From assembly GCA_020860515.1 (NCBI GenBank), contig JAJBUG010000033.1:30281-94280 (forward strand): a stretch of 64,000 nucleotides of DNA, written 5' to 3'. The translations under genes were made by a program, and so were the position numbers. A model generated the notes under the pieces. It was not told where the DNA came from. It saw only the letters and a list, made by a program, of their open reading frames with translations, and made no database searches. Shown here one piece after another: positions 1-8,447 of this stretch (its first letter is position 1; every line of letters begins with the position of its first letter). The stretch is from Bacteroidales bacterium. Lineage in GTDB: Bacteria; Bacteroidota; Bacteroidia; Bacteroidales; Muribaculaceae.

Positions 1-697
1 CACCCTTATGGGTAATGCCGGGGATATCGAGTTTCTTGGGCTTGCCAGTGCCAGTGCCCATGAAAATCGCATCGAAACCCTGGGCAAAAAGGTCATCGAT
101 GGTGAAATCGCGACCGATGGTGGTATTGAGATGGAAAACTACGCCCAGATTCTCAATTTTTTTGATTTCGCGGGTTACTACCTCTTTGGGTAGACGGTAT
201 TCGGGGATGCCGTATTTCAGCACACCTCCTGGCTCGGGTTCCATCTCAAAAATCTCCACAGCAAAGCCCTGGCGCGACAAATCGCCGGCAATCGTCAGGC
301 CAGCGGGTCCACTGCCAATTACAGCCACGCGACCTCGGCTCTTTTCGGGTATGGATTCATGGGTAAGACAAGCCTCAGAGTCAAAGTCAGCCACAAACCG
401 CTCAAGTTTGCCAATATGCACAGCCTTGCCTTTCTTGGCAAGCACGCAATTTCCTTCGCATTGGCGCTCGTGTCCGCAAACGCGACCGCACACTGCTGGC
501 AAGTTGCTGCGTGAGTTGATGATTTGCATGGCATTGCCAAAGTTACCCTTCGACAATTCTGCTATCCATTCAGGAATTCGATTGCTGATGGGACATCCTT
601 TTTGGCAGCCTGGCACTTTGCAGTGTAGGCAACGCTGTGCCTCACGAATAGCCTCGGCTAAGGTATAATTTTCAGATACTTCCTTGAAGTTTTCCAT
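1..697 (-). CDS. gltD: NADPH-dependent glutamate synthase small-subunit-type oxidoreductase, C-terminus beyond window
   Basis: Reading the minus strand from the ATG at 695-697 gives an open frame of 232 codons that runs off the left edge. The N-terminus carries the cysteine clusters of the GltD iron-sulfur domain (CLHCKVPGCQKGCP near residue 24, then CGRVCGHERQCEGNC near residue 70). An FAD Rossmann motif follows (VAVIGSGPAGL near residue 124), then the EPGGVLKYGIPEYRLPK block typical of GltD and related flavoproteins. These proteins pass electrons from NADPH through FAD and Fe-S clusters, classically for glutamate synthesis. Because the protein starts directly with the Fe-S domain, it is not fused to a PyrK domain at its N-terminus. 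No GltB large subunit is visible here, so the partner is unknown. The exact substrate (glutamate synthase versus other GltD-like reductases) is inferred. Confidence 0.8.
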   Translation of the reverse strand, partial: MENFKEVSENYTLAEAIREAQRCLHCKVPGCQKGCPISNRIPEWIAELSKGNFGNAMQIINSRSNLPAVCGRVCGHERQCEGNCVLAKKGKAVHIGKLERFVADFDSEACLTHESIPEKSRGRVAVIGSGPAGLTIAGDLSRQGFAVEIFEMEPEPGGVLKYGIPEYRLPKEVVTREIKKIENLGVVFHLNTTIGRDFTIDDLFAQGFDAIFMGTGTGKPKKLDIPGITHKG

Positions 698-769
698 TTC
701 TTTGTAAAAGTTTATACAATAATAGATTGGTCAGGTGTAATCAAGTATTCGATTAAGCCAAATTTTTTG

Positions 770-777
770 CAAAGTTA
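770..777 (-). promoter_or_regulatory. -7 box of gltD promoter
   Basis: TAACTTTG on the minus strand matches the Bacteroidales -7 consensus TAnnTTTG and lies 73 bases upstream of the gltD start codon. No clear -33 TTTG is present at the usual 19-base spacing. Confidence 0.55.
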
Positions 778-780
778 CGA

Positions 781-846
781 TTTTCCCCTCAATTGGCTAA
801 TATATAAATTGCTAAAAATTTATATATTAGCCAATTGAGGGGAAAA
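781..846. repeat. Perfect 30-bp inverted repeat with 6-base loop
   Basis: Arms 781-810 and 817-846 are perfectly complementary, with GCTAAA between them. The stem is AT-rich with TTTTCCCC/GGGGAAAA outer ends. It sits between the gltD promoter and the 3' end of the hydrolase remnant, so it may end transcription coming from that remnant, or be a small mobile or binding palindrome. The length and perfection exceed an ordinary terminator. Confidence 0.8.
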
Positions 847-868
847 CAAATGTTAAAGTAGCTAAGGG

Positions 869-1172
869 TTATACCACCACTACTCTTACACGGTCGATAT
901 TAGTGATGGGAGTATAAAACTGGTCTTTTCCATTGCGCTGGCTGGTCACGCGAAGCGCCACGAAATATGTGCCAGGCTCATCAAACGCAAAGCTATCAGA
1001 GAATTTTACTTTGCAGCCATCATCACTGTAAATAGCTTGGTGTGTCAGATTTGTAGTCTTGGTATAATTAGCCCCATCGGTGCTCCATTCTGCCTTCATC
1101 GATAGTGTAATTTGTGGTGGCTGCTGGAGCTATGCCGCGTTCTACCCAGTCGCTAATGTCAAGTAATATCTA
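869..1172 (-). pseudogene. Remnant of the C-terminus of a secreted alpha/beta-hydrolase (tannase-like)
   Basis: Minus-strand frame 869-1099 (76 codons) encodes a beta-rich tail with PGTYFVALRVTSQR and NIDRVRVVV. I recognise this as the C-terminal end of secreted hydrolase/tannase-like Bacteroidetes proteins. Just upstream in another frame (about 1100-1172) is DISDWVERGIAPAATTNYTID, which in such proteins precedes that tail by a longer stretch. The two pieces are therefore separated by a frame change and a deletion. There is no start codon, signal peptide or catalytic domain left. The family assignment is from memory of the motif and is moderate; that the locus is broken is clear from the frames. 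Confidence 0.6.
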
Positions 1173-1205
1173 TTTTCCCCTTTATTTTAACCTTTGGCAG
1201 AAAAA

Positions 1206-2261
1206 CTAATTCCCTTCTTCCTGATTGATGTGATTTTCTAAGAAAATCTCTACTTCATCGGCCGTTGGATTAACCAATAGGATTTCGCCTTTAGAATCCA
1301 ATAGCCATAAAAATCCGCCTTGGGAATCCACACCAAATTCAGCCCACACTCGGTGTGCATCATTCAAATCTACATACGATGCCCATGGATAACCATCCTG
1401 CTCCATGGCCTTCTCCATAGCTTTAGTATTTTCCGACTCACGAGCTACTGCTATTACCTGAAATCCCTGGTCCTTGAATTTCTCATAAACTGGTATCATT
1501 GCCACTGAGTGTCTTCTGCATGGCCCACACCATGATGCCCATAAGTCAAGGAATATGTATTTACCTTTAATTAAATCATAGAAGTAGTGTTCAATCCCGT
1601 CTAAATCAACGACTGAGAAATTGGGAAGCTTTGTCCCTTCCTTCTTATAAATTATTGATTTCAGGCCTTGGTTTGCATGGATGATACTGGGGTGATTGGG
1701 AATAACGTCATTATTGAACTCTAATGCTGTAATTAATTCATGAGGAATGGATTTAGAATTTTCCGTCCCATCCCAATTTTGAATCAATCTCTTAACCTTT
1801 TTCTCTAAATAAAAGGCACTCAACGGATTGGCATGAGAATTGGAATACTCCATTTCTTCTATGTCTGTATGATCTTCTTGATACCTTGTATTATAGCATC
1901 CCCCAAGGATTTCTTCATCCTCATCAATTCCATTAGGGAAATTGATAGTAATGGTATCCGAGTCAGTAAAGATGATATGGTTTATCCAACATCCACTCTG
2001 ATATTGACTATAAAATATCAGTTCCATTGCTACGGTGTCGGTGCTTTCAATATTGCCATTGAATTCCCCATTCACCACATCCATCACAATAGGCTCTATT
2101 ATGCGAATATCATTACCATAAGGAGAAATTATCACCTTTTCATCCTGATCAGCATCAGCTACATGCCCATGGACATATACATTCCGAGCCCAAACTCCCA
2201 GTGCTGCCCAAACACAGCCCAAGACCACCAAAACAATCTTGATAAACAAATTTCCTTTCAT
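1206..2261 (-). CDS. Exported TlpA-like thiol-disulfide oxidoreductase
   Basis: The 351 aa protein has an N-terminal hydrophobic signal or anchor (residues 5-24), a 180-residue family-variable middle part, and a C-terminal thioredoxin fold. The redox motif WCGPC is at residues 244-248, followed by the helix-strand order of TlpA/AhpC-TSA proteins. This layout is common among envelope redoxins of Bacteroidales, which reduce or exchange disulfides of periplasmic or lipoprotein clients. It is followed on the same strand by only a hydrolase remnant. Upstream, 26 bases away, is a second redoxin fusion gene, so both are probably one transcription unit. The client is unknown. Confidence 0.8.
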   Translation of the reverse strand: MKGNLFIKIVLVVLGCVWAALGVWARNVYVHGHVADADQDEKVIISPYGNDIRIIEPIVMDVVNGEFNGNIESTDTVAMELIFYSQYQSGCWINHIIFTDSDTITINFPNGIDEDEEILGGCYNTRYQEDHTDIEEMEYSNSHANPLSAFYLEKKVKRLIQNWDGTENSKSIPHELITALEFNNDVIPNHPSIIHANQGLKSIIYKKEGTKLPNFSVVDLDGIEHYFYDLIKGKYIFLDLWASWCGPCRRHSVAMIPVYEKFKDQGFQVIAVARESENTKAMEKAMEQDGYPWASYVDLNDAHRVWAEFGVDSQGGFLWLLDSKGEILLVNPTADEVEIFLENHINQEEGN

Positions 2262-2287
2262 TAAATCGAGCTTTAAATTACTATATT

Positions 2288-4423
2288 CTATTTAAGTTTT
2301 CCCTTTAGAGTTGATAAGAAGGTGGAATGGTCACGGAAATCGTTATGGATAGTTGTTTTTCCATCACGGTCCACTAAGATACATGAGGGAATGCCATCAA
2401 TTTCGGAGAACTGATTTTTAATTTGCCCCATTTGTTCTTCAGTAAGGCGATAGTGCAATCCTCTGATGTCCTTTATCTTGTCGATATATTGGTCTATGGG
2501 AGAAGTGGTATCAGCAATGTATATCCACACTATTTCATCAGATGCCAGTTCACCTGATTTGTAAGGTTCGTATTCAGAGATCAAATAAAGGCAAGGACGA
2601 CACCATGAGTTCCAAAGGTCGATTACCACTATTTTCCCTTTATGTGGAGTTATGATAGCAGTGAGCAAATCCTCAGTAGGAACATCAGGAACAGGCTGGG
2701 TATACTGTGGCAACTTTAGATTTATGGACTTTTCATTACGATTAATAAGGCCTTGCACCCACATTTCACCAATTTCTGCTCTATCCTTTTCTGTAATATA
2801 AAGACGTCCGCTTTCAGCATCGGGCAATAATACCAAAGCATGATTTATCTTCTGAATCTGAGGATGCGTGGTATCATTATCAAAAAGCCAGTCTCGCTCC
2901 AATGCCATTTTATAACCTTCCAGATTTGCGCCCATAAGCAACGAAGGGCTGTCAATATCATAAAGCTTTTCAATTTGAGCAATATGCTTAGGCTCAATTT
3001 TTATATTCAGAGAGTCCAAGGGTAGAACTACTTCCGTTTGTGTCGCCTCGTCCCATTTGTAGAGATGCATATTGGTCTTACGCAGTCTCATCAATACGCT
3101 TTGCTGGATTTCTGCAATTTCCGACTCTTTATACATCTGAGGCCAAGGCTGACGATTGATAATTTTTGTGGCACGATAGTACTGTTTTTCCAATTCGTCA
3201 GTAAATTCGTCGCCTGTCATCTTGTAAGAAAATGCCGATCCATCCCAAATTCTTTCATCGGGCGACATCTCAGAATATTGGTTTACTATGCGATTTAGAT
3301 TGGCATAGCTTCCAGTGGTATAGATAGCAGGATCTTCACCCTTTTCATCGTACACAATATAGACATCCATTAGTTCATCTGGAGCTATCCTTACTGTGCC
3401 TATCAGATATGGTGAATTATAAATGAATCCAATAGCTGTACCAGCCAAATCAAATTCAAGAGTAGCAAGGCCTGTGGCATCATCTATTTTTATAGGCACA
3501 TCAAGAGCGTAATCAAGTATACCCTCTATTTCCATTGTGAAGTTTTTCTCTTTTGTAGAATCCTTTTTATCACCAATCAAATGGAAAGTAATAGTGGATT
3601 TGCCACATTTGAGAATGGGATTAGGAAGCGGGCCATCAACTGGTTCTTTTAAAATTTCTGATGGAATGGCGCCAGAATTATCAGGAATATCACCGGTGGA
3701 TGAAACTTTGTCAAACTCGCAGCCTGAATAAAGCTCCATCTCTTCCATCGGAATGCGGTAGAATATTCCTGATGGAGTGTAATATACCTTATGCTTACCT
3801 TTGAAATATCTTTCCAATGGTTGCCAAAGAGTGCGGTAGGCGTGGGTCTCTTTGTTGCGGCTCAATCGCTTGTCAATTTCCTTACGCGAGCCTAAGCGGA
3901 CCAGGCTTGGGTAGTTCATTTCCTTAGTCAGCACTAATGCTCCATAACATGGATTTCCTTTTAAGTCCACGAATTGGAAAAGCTCCACTGCGCCTTCATC
4001 ATTGGCTAATCTCTCACGCACTTCCTGCCAAGTTATTGGTGACTCTTGGGAATCTTGGATTAATTGGCGAGTGCATAGAGCCAAATCATACATGGTAGCC
4101 GAGTAGCTATCATGTGGATCTTCGGTGCAATGAGGCAATTTGGCTTGTAGCATCTGCATAGACTGCAACAAAGAATCTCTTGACAGACTATCGGTGATTA
4201 CATTTTTTCTAAATTCACTGGCGCTTTGATTCACATATAGAATTATAGAATCACGGACTGCTTCAAGTTCTTTTGCATAATAGTAATCTTCTTCTTTTAG
4301 AAATTCGTATTCTTCAACAAAATTTTTGGCCTTTTGCAAGTGGTGTAGAATAATATTGGCATGACCACTCATGGATATAATGGCAGCAAATATCAAGCAG
4401 GTTATTAGTATTCGATTTTTCAC
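2288..4423 (-). CDS. Chimeric exported protein: front half of a CHAT domain plus C-terminal TlpA-like redoxin
   Basis: The 711 aa product starts with a signal peptide (residues 1-22). Residues about 85-235 carry landmarks of the front part of CHAT peptidase-like domains: a W-x-E-V-x-x-x-L-x-x-D-E-G-A-V-E block, an LWQPLE motif and YYTPSGIFYRIPME. The later CHAT segment with the catalytic His and Cys is missing. A middle region of unknown fold follows, and residues 596-711 form a thioredoxin-like domain with WCRPC (607-611) and the cis-proline loop GIPS near 677. The same architecture end resembles the neighbouring 351 aa redoxin. I infer a fusion in which the CHAT part is non-catalytic. Whether this is a stable architecture or a local recombination product cannot be told from one copy. 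Confidence 0.7.
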   Translation of the reverse strand: MKNRILITCLIFAAIISMSGHANIILHHLQKAKNFVEEYEFLKEEDYYYAKELEAVRDSIILYVNQSASEFRKNVITDSLSRDSLLQSMQMLQAKLPHCTEDPHDSYSATMYDLALCTRQLIQDSQESPITWQEVRERLANDEGAVELFQFVDLKGNPCYGALVLTKEMNYPSLVRLGSRKEIDKRLSRNKETHAYRTLWQPLERYFKGKHKVYYTPSGIFYRIPMEEMELYSGCEFDKVSSTGDIPDNSGAIPSEILKEPVDGPLPNPILKCGKSTITFHLIGDKKDSTKEKNFTMEIEGILDYALDVPIKIDDATGLATLEFDLAGTAIGFIYNSPYLIGTVRIAPDELMDVYIVYDEKGEDPAIYTTGSYANLNRIVNQYSEMSPDERIWDGSAFSYKMTGDEFTDELEKQYYRATKIINRQPWPQMYKESEIAEIQQSVLMRLRKTNMHLYKWDEATQTEVVLPLDSLNIKIEPKHIAQIEKLYDIDSPSLLMGANLEGYKMALERDWLFDNDTTHPQIQKINHALVLLPDAESGRLYITEKDRAEIGEMWVQGLINRNEKSINLKLPQYTQPVPDVPTEDLLTAIITPHKGKIVVIDLWNSWCRPCLYLISEYEPYKSGELASDEIVWIYIADTTSPIDQYIDKIKDIRGLHYRLTEEQMGQIKNQFSEIDGIPSCILVDRDGKTTIHNDFRDHSTFLSTLKGKLK

Positions 4424-4450
4424 TAAGCGGAAGTATTTTTGATTTCATTG

Positions 4451-4458
4451 CAAAGTTA
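4451..4458 (-). promoter_or_regulatory. -7 box upstream of the CHAT/redoxin gene
   Basis: TAACTTTG on the minus strand lies 27 bases upstream of the start codon at 4423. It would give a short leader and probably drives both redoxin genes. Confidence 0.55.
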
Positions 4459-4483
4459 CGTAATATTTTTTAATTTTTGTGTG

Positions 4484-4527
4484 AATCGGCCTGATTTTGG
4501 TGTTATAACACCAAAATCAGGCCGATT
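4484..4527. repeat. Perfect 44-bp palindrome without a loop
   Basis: Two 22-base halves are exact reverse complements (AATCGGCCTGATTTTGG at the ends, TGTTATAACA at the centre). It lies upstream of the CHAT/redoxin promoter and downstream of the GH106 remnant. With no T-tract on either side it is a weak candidate for a simple terminator. Confidence 0.75.
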
Positions 4528-4761
4528 TGGTAAATGGATAACTCTTATTACGGACTATCTTATTTCACTTTCATGGCTTTTTAGCCTGTTTAATTCATAC
4601 TCCCTATCCTAAAATTTTCAATAGGTCTCTATGCAGACCCTAATTTGGGTTTTAGGGATAAAAAATGAGGAAAACGGTTTTGTTTTGGCAAAAACTTGAT
4701 TGATTGCAACCGCTGGGTGTCCCAAAACAGGGGCATTCCTTGTAGTATGCGTTGAACAGGC
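4528..4761. other. Intergenic stretch between palindrome and GH106 remnant
   Basis: No intact gene is seen. In the part next to the GH106 remnant (about 4695-4790, minus strand, a different frame) a short open stretch reads DTNANTFGAQQMSLFNAYYKE. This looks like a piece of another protein joined to the truncated glycosidase, but I cannot name it. The rest is AT-rich and featureless. Confidence 0.4.
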
Positions 4762-5271
4762 TCATCTGCTGGGCTCCGAAGGTGTTGGCGTTGGTGTCCT
4801 CGAAGCCGCAGGCGAATTACCCTTAATGTCTATTTCACGCCAAGTGAGCTTTTTCATGGCTTGCTCTGGTTTTACCCAAGGTCCTCCTGTGTTGCTCCAA
4901 CCAGGCGCACTGGCTACAGCCATTTCCATGCCCAATGAATCAGCTGATTGGGTTGCATAAGCGAAGGCATCTTTCCAGCCATCATCCATGTAAATCAAAC
5001 GCTTTTCCACAACCTGCGGCGACACAGTGCCAGCATCAAAAGCGTGGAATCCTCCGATTCCTGCTCCCCGCATCCACATCAAATCTTTATATATGCCATT
5101 CTTAGTCACATTGCCATTCATCCAATGCCACCATACTCTCGGGCGAGCCTCTTGAGGCGGATTCTTGAATCCATCGTAAAGCACATCCTGCGACCATCCA
5201 TAAGCCACACTTATAATGGCTGCCACAATGGCCATTATTTTGCTTTTTTCAAATTTCATAAATTTATTCAT
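4762..5271 (-). pseudogene. Truncated GH106-type alpha-L-rhamnosidase (N-terminus only)
   Basis: The 169-codon frame begins with a signal peptide and continues with the conserved GH106 start: F.NPP.EARPRVWWHWMNGNVTKNGI, GGFHAFDAG, and ASAPGWSNTGGPWV followed by AMKKLTWREIDIKG. Intact family members have around 1000 residues and hydrolyse alpha-L-rhamnosides from plant pectin in the periplasm. Here homology stops near residue 150, and the last 18 residues (Pro/Ser/Thr-rich) are an out-of-frame tail. A deletion has joined this stub to unrelated sequence. The product is unlikely to be active because the catalytic domain is absent. Confidence 0.8.
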
Positions 5272-5433
5272 GATAATGATTTTCCTATGTTATTAGAAAT
5301 GAAAAGATAGATTTTCTCATTGAAAAGTTAAATTATGATGGTCAATCCTATCCAATAATTCCAACCCCAATTATTATCTTTTGGACCAATTTGAAGCATA
5401 ATTTAATTATAAATTTGTTGTAAATATATGAAT

Positions 5434-5464
5434 TTTGTTATTAAGAGTAAAAATCGTAACTTTG
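5434..5464 (+). promoter_or_regulatory. Consensus Bacteroidales promoter for the lipoprotein stub
   Basis: TTTG at 5434-5437, exactly 19 bases, then TAACTTTG at 5457-5464. This is a full match to the -33/-7 consensus and lies 15 bases before the start codon at 5479. Confidence 0.75.
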
Positions 5465-5478
5465 CGTAAACTTCAAAA

Positions 5479-5961
5479 ATGAAAACGAATATGAAACTTA
5501 TATATCCATTTATACATATAACCTTAGTTCTCTTGCTTTTAAGCAGTTGTTCACATGATCATAAAGGCCCGATTCACGTGGATCCTAATGCAATGGCAGT
5601 AAATGCTCTCGATGTGAATGAGAATGAGGCTACGGTGAGTGTGGATTTTGATGTAATAAATGCCTCTGGCGAGACAAAAACAGTCAATGCAACGGTTGAG
5701 ATAATGCAAGATCACAAAACTATCGGCACCCAGATGCAAGATTTTGAAGCGTCGGATACCACAGCTCTTTCATTTTCATTCGATATTCCTAATCCAGATC
5801 TTTCAACTTGGAACTCATGCACAACCTATCAAGCCCGCATAAAATTGAAATCTGGATGGAAAACTCTCGATGAATTTGACAAAGACTTTGAATTGCGTGT
5901 CAATGAGTTTATTTCCTGCTTGTCAAGGAAATCGTGGTGGAATCAAGAGCCGGAGCGGTAG
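5479..5961 (+). CDS. Lipoprotein with a lone GH2-like immunoglobulin domain, probably a truncated glycosidase
   Basis: The 160 aa product has a lipoprotein signal (LLLLSSC, Cys near residue 24), so it should be lipidated. The remainder resembles the Ig-like beta-sandwich of GH2 enzymes: ENEATVSVDFDV, a PNPDLSTWN motif where GH2 proteins have PDLW-P, and DEFDKDFELRVNEF where they have FGIRT-EF. It lacks the catalytic barrel. After residue about 143 it runs 53 bases into the convergent beta-galactosidase gene, and the last residues (SCLSRKSWWNQEPER) are just antisense of that gene. I infer a GH2 relic cut off by recombination. A functional small lipoprotein is possible because its promoter is a full consensus match. 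Confidence 0.6.
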   Translation: MKTNMKLIYPFIHITLVLLLLSSCSHDHKGPIHVDPNAMAVNALDVNENEATVSVDFDVINASGETKTVNATVEIMQDHKTIGTQMQDFEASDTTALSFSFDIPNPDLSTWNSCTTYQARIKLKSGWKTLDEFDKDFELRVNEFISCLSRKSWWNQEPER

Positions 5962-8314
5962 CTGTTAAGGTTACTTCGCCTGGGCAGTTTTCTGATCTCA
6001 ATATTATCAAAGCAGTGCCTTGATATAGATTGCGGGATGCTGATATGTCAGATGCAGGAGAATGAAGTTCGTCGCTTGAGATATCGCCATTGTCAATCCC
6101 AACAATCCTGGCGGGGCCTGAAAGAGCAAAGTCAATTTTATTATTTGCAAATGACACTGTGTTTCCTCCTTTGTCAACTGCCCGTACTACTACATGTTGC
6201 AAGTCAAGTCCGTCAGCTTCCCACGCATCATTGTCAGGCTCCAAAATCAGCCTTACTGGTTCGCCAGCTGTAATTAATTGATGACGGCATAACTCATTTC
6301 CGTCACTATCATATCCGATAGCCACAATTTTACCGGGCTCATAAGCCACATTATCCCATGCAATTTTATTGCGATGCTTGGAATTTTCGATTTCATTACG
6401 TTTGCGACCAACTTCATTGCCATTGATAAGCAAGGCAACCTCTGCGGCATTAGTATAAGTGTAAAGTTGCAAGGTATCGCCAAGTTGGAAATTCCAGCTA
6501 TCAACAGCCATTTCACCACCCATATCCACGCCATTCCATTGGATTCTATCCTTAGGTGTGATTACTCCAATATGCACTATTGGCTCGTCGGGCTTGAACA
6601 TTGAGCGCAAGAACCAAGCTTGGCTCTTAGGCTGTAGAGATATGTCGAACACTCCATTTGACCACCCCTTGGCAGGCCATCCCAACGATTCACCCAGATA
6701 GTCAATCATGCCCCAATAAGCAAGCCCAAGCACTCGCTCATTAGCAGGTTCAAAGAAATTCGGTCCCATATTGGCCAGATTGGCTTCGCTTTGATAAAAT
6801 ATCATATTGGGCCAACGTCGATGGTCGCCTGGAAAGTACATATATCGATAGTTGTAGGCTGCAATGTCGGTCTCAAACACTAAGGGTGCGGGCACCGAAT
6901 CCGTCGCTAATGATCTTACTCGTGGGTGCATAGCCACAGTGATAGGCCTTTCTGCATCATATCTTCGCAGCACAGGCTTCATCATGCGATAAGCGGTTAC
7001 TCCCCAATCATTGTGGGGCAGATTTGTAAATCCTTGCAATTCGTTGCCTATGCTCCATATTGCCACGCATGGATGGTTTCGGTCACGTTTTACCCATTCA
7101 GGAAGGTCGTACTGCCATTGGTCTTCCCAGGGTTTGCGTCCGCCAGTGTATTGTTGAGTCCACTTGTCATAGAGTTCATCCACCACAATGAATCCATATT
7201 GATCACAGAGATCCAAAAACTCCTCACTGTAGGGATTATGCGAACAACGCACGTGATTGAAACCAAAATCTTTGAGCATTTGCAATCGCTTTTCTATCGC
7301 TCTGGGATAATTGGCAGCGCCCAGGGCACCCAAAGTATGATGATTGGCTATGCCTTGAAGCAACACTTTCTTCCCATTAAGTTTGAGGCCAAATTCAGGT
7401 GAGAACTCAAATGTGCGGATACCAAATCTTGATTTTGCCTCATCCACAGTCTGACCCTCAGAATTTAAAAGTGTGATAGTGGCAGTGTAGAGATGTGGAG
7501 TATTAGTATCCCAAAGTATAGGATTAAGTATGCATATTTCAGACAATTCATATTCACGATTGCGCCATTTGGGAATCACGGGTAGAGTGTCAATTCGTTG
7601 GATTACTTTTTGTCCTTGATGGTCAGATATCTCCACTTTGGCAATCAAAAATTCCAATTTGTCTTTTACTCGAATATCAGCCAGAATTTCAATTCTCGCC
7701 TCATTCTCCTGAGTTTTGGTAGTGATTTTTAGGGGATGGCGCTGAAAGTATAAATTAGGATCAGTGGCGATTAACTTAACTCCACGATAAAGGCCTCCGC
7801 CAGTGTACCAGCGCGAATTCTCTGCCTCGCCAGTCGATGCCACTACTTTAATCTTATTTTCTTCCCCAATCTTTAATTTATCTGTCACATCAATTTCAAA
7901 TCCCAAATAACCATAGTCGGTACCACCGATATATTCTTCGTTAAGGTAAACATCGCCCACAAGCATAATGCCCCCGAAGTCAAGCAAAAGCCTATGACCC
8001 ATAAGATTCTTATCAGGAGTAAAGATCAATTCATAAGTGCCTGTGCCCATTTCCTTAAAGGCGCGTGGGCTAAGTCTGCTCTTCACATTGGCAGCTTCGT
8101 TATTAGCATCGCCCTTGTCATCGGCATCAGGTTCCACCCAAGGTTGAGATATCAAAAAATCATGTGGCAAATCCACCGTGACCGTGAGACCTTGTTCATC
8201 AGTAAATTTCCATCCTTGGTTAAGCGGAATTTCAGTTCTCCCTAATGCCTGAAAACCAACAAGCGCTATTATAAACAATGTAAAGATTCGCATATCTATA
8301 ATGACTGTTTTCAT
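5909..8314 (-). CDS. Secreted GH2 beta-galactosidase/beta-glycosidase
   Basis: The 801 aa protein has an N-terminal signal (about residues 1-25), then a sugar-binding jelly-roll (30-190), an Ig-like domain (about 195-305, ending FGIRTFEF), and a TIM barrel from about 310. The acid/base Glu is in SIGNELQG (E425), and the likely nucleophile is E510 in FYQSEA. A C-terminal beta-rich region with a GH2 DUF4982/invasin-like order follows. GH2 members of this shape cleave terminal beta-linked sugars, most often galactose, from host or plant glycans in the periplasm. Its 3' end overlaps the convergent lipoprotein stub by 53 bases. No SusCD pair is near, so this is not a complete polysaccharide locus. 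The exact sugar is not deducible. Confidence 0.85.
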   Translation of the reverse strand: MKTVIIDMRIFTLFIIALVGFQALGRTEIPLNQGWKFTDEQGLTVTVDLPHDFLISQPWVEPDADDKGDANNEAANVKSRLSPRAFKEMGTGTYELIFTPDKNLMGHRLLLDFGGIMLVGDVYLNEEYIGGTDYGYLGFEIDVTDKLKIGEENKIKVVASTGEAENSRWYTGGGLYRGVKLIATDPNLYFQRHPLKITTKTQENEARIEILADIRVKDKLEFLIAKVEISDHQGQKVIQRIDTLPVIPKWRNREYELSEICILNPILWDTNTPHLYTATITLLNSEGQTVDEAKSRFGIRTFEFSPEFGLKLNGKKVLLQGIANHHTLGALGAANYPRAIEKRLQMLKDFGFNHVRCSHNPYSEEFLDLCDQYGFIVVDELYDKWTQQYTGGRKPWEDQWQYDLPEWVKRDRNHPCVAIWSIGNELQGFTNLPHNDWGVTAYRMMKPVLRRYDAERPITVAMHPRVRSLATDSVPAPLVFETDIAAYNYRYMYFPGDHRRWPNMIFYQSEANLANMGPNFFEPANERVLGLAYWGMIDYLGESLGWPAKGWSNGVFDISLQPKSQAWFLRSMFKPDEPIVHIGVITPKDRIQWNGVDMGGEMAVDSWNFQLGDTLQLYTYTNAAEVALLINGNEVGRKRNEIENSKHRNKIAWDNVAYEPGKIVAIGYDSDGNELCRHQLITAGEPVRLILEPDNDAWEADGLDLQHVVVRAVDKGGNTVSFANNKIDFALSGPARIVGIDNGDISSDELHSPASDISASRNLYQGTALIILRSENCPGEVTLTATAPALDSTTISLTSRK

Positions 8315-8333
8315 GATAATGATTTTGTCTTTG

Positions 8334-8341
8334 CAAAAGTA
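8334..8341 (-). promoter_or_regulatory. -7 box of the beta-galactosidase
   Basis: TACTTTTG on the minus strand fits TAnnTTTG and lies 19 bases upstream of the start codon at 8314. Confidence 0.5.
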
Positions 8342-8404
8342 GGCATTTATTTTTAGTTTACGATGCTTACAATCTCCCCTACTTCAGATCCTCACTGATT
8401 TGGT

Positions 8405-8447
8405 AAAAATATCAGCCCTGTGGCACAACCATAGGGCTGATATTTTT
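8405..8447. terminator. Bidirectional-type terminator after maf
   Basis: A 15-bp perfect stem (8405-8419 with 8433-8447) has a 13-base loop and A5/T5 ends. It follows the maf stop codon (the stop overlaps its base) and lies upstream of the beta-galactosidase promoter. Confidence 0.8.

Noticed and set aside
15..668. Long plus-strand open frame of about 217 codons at the window start
   Set aside because: It is antisense to the gltD-type gene, whose minus-strand translation carries clear Fe-S and FAD motifs; the plus frame shows none.
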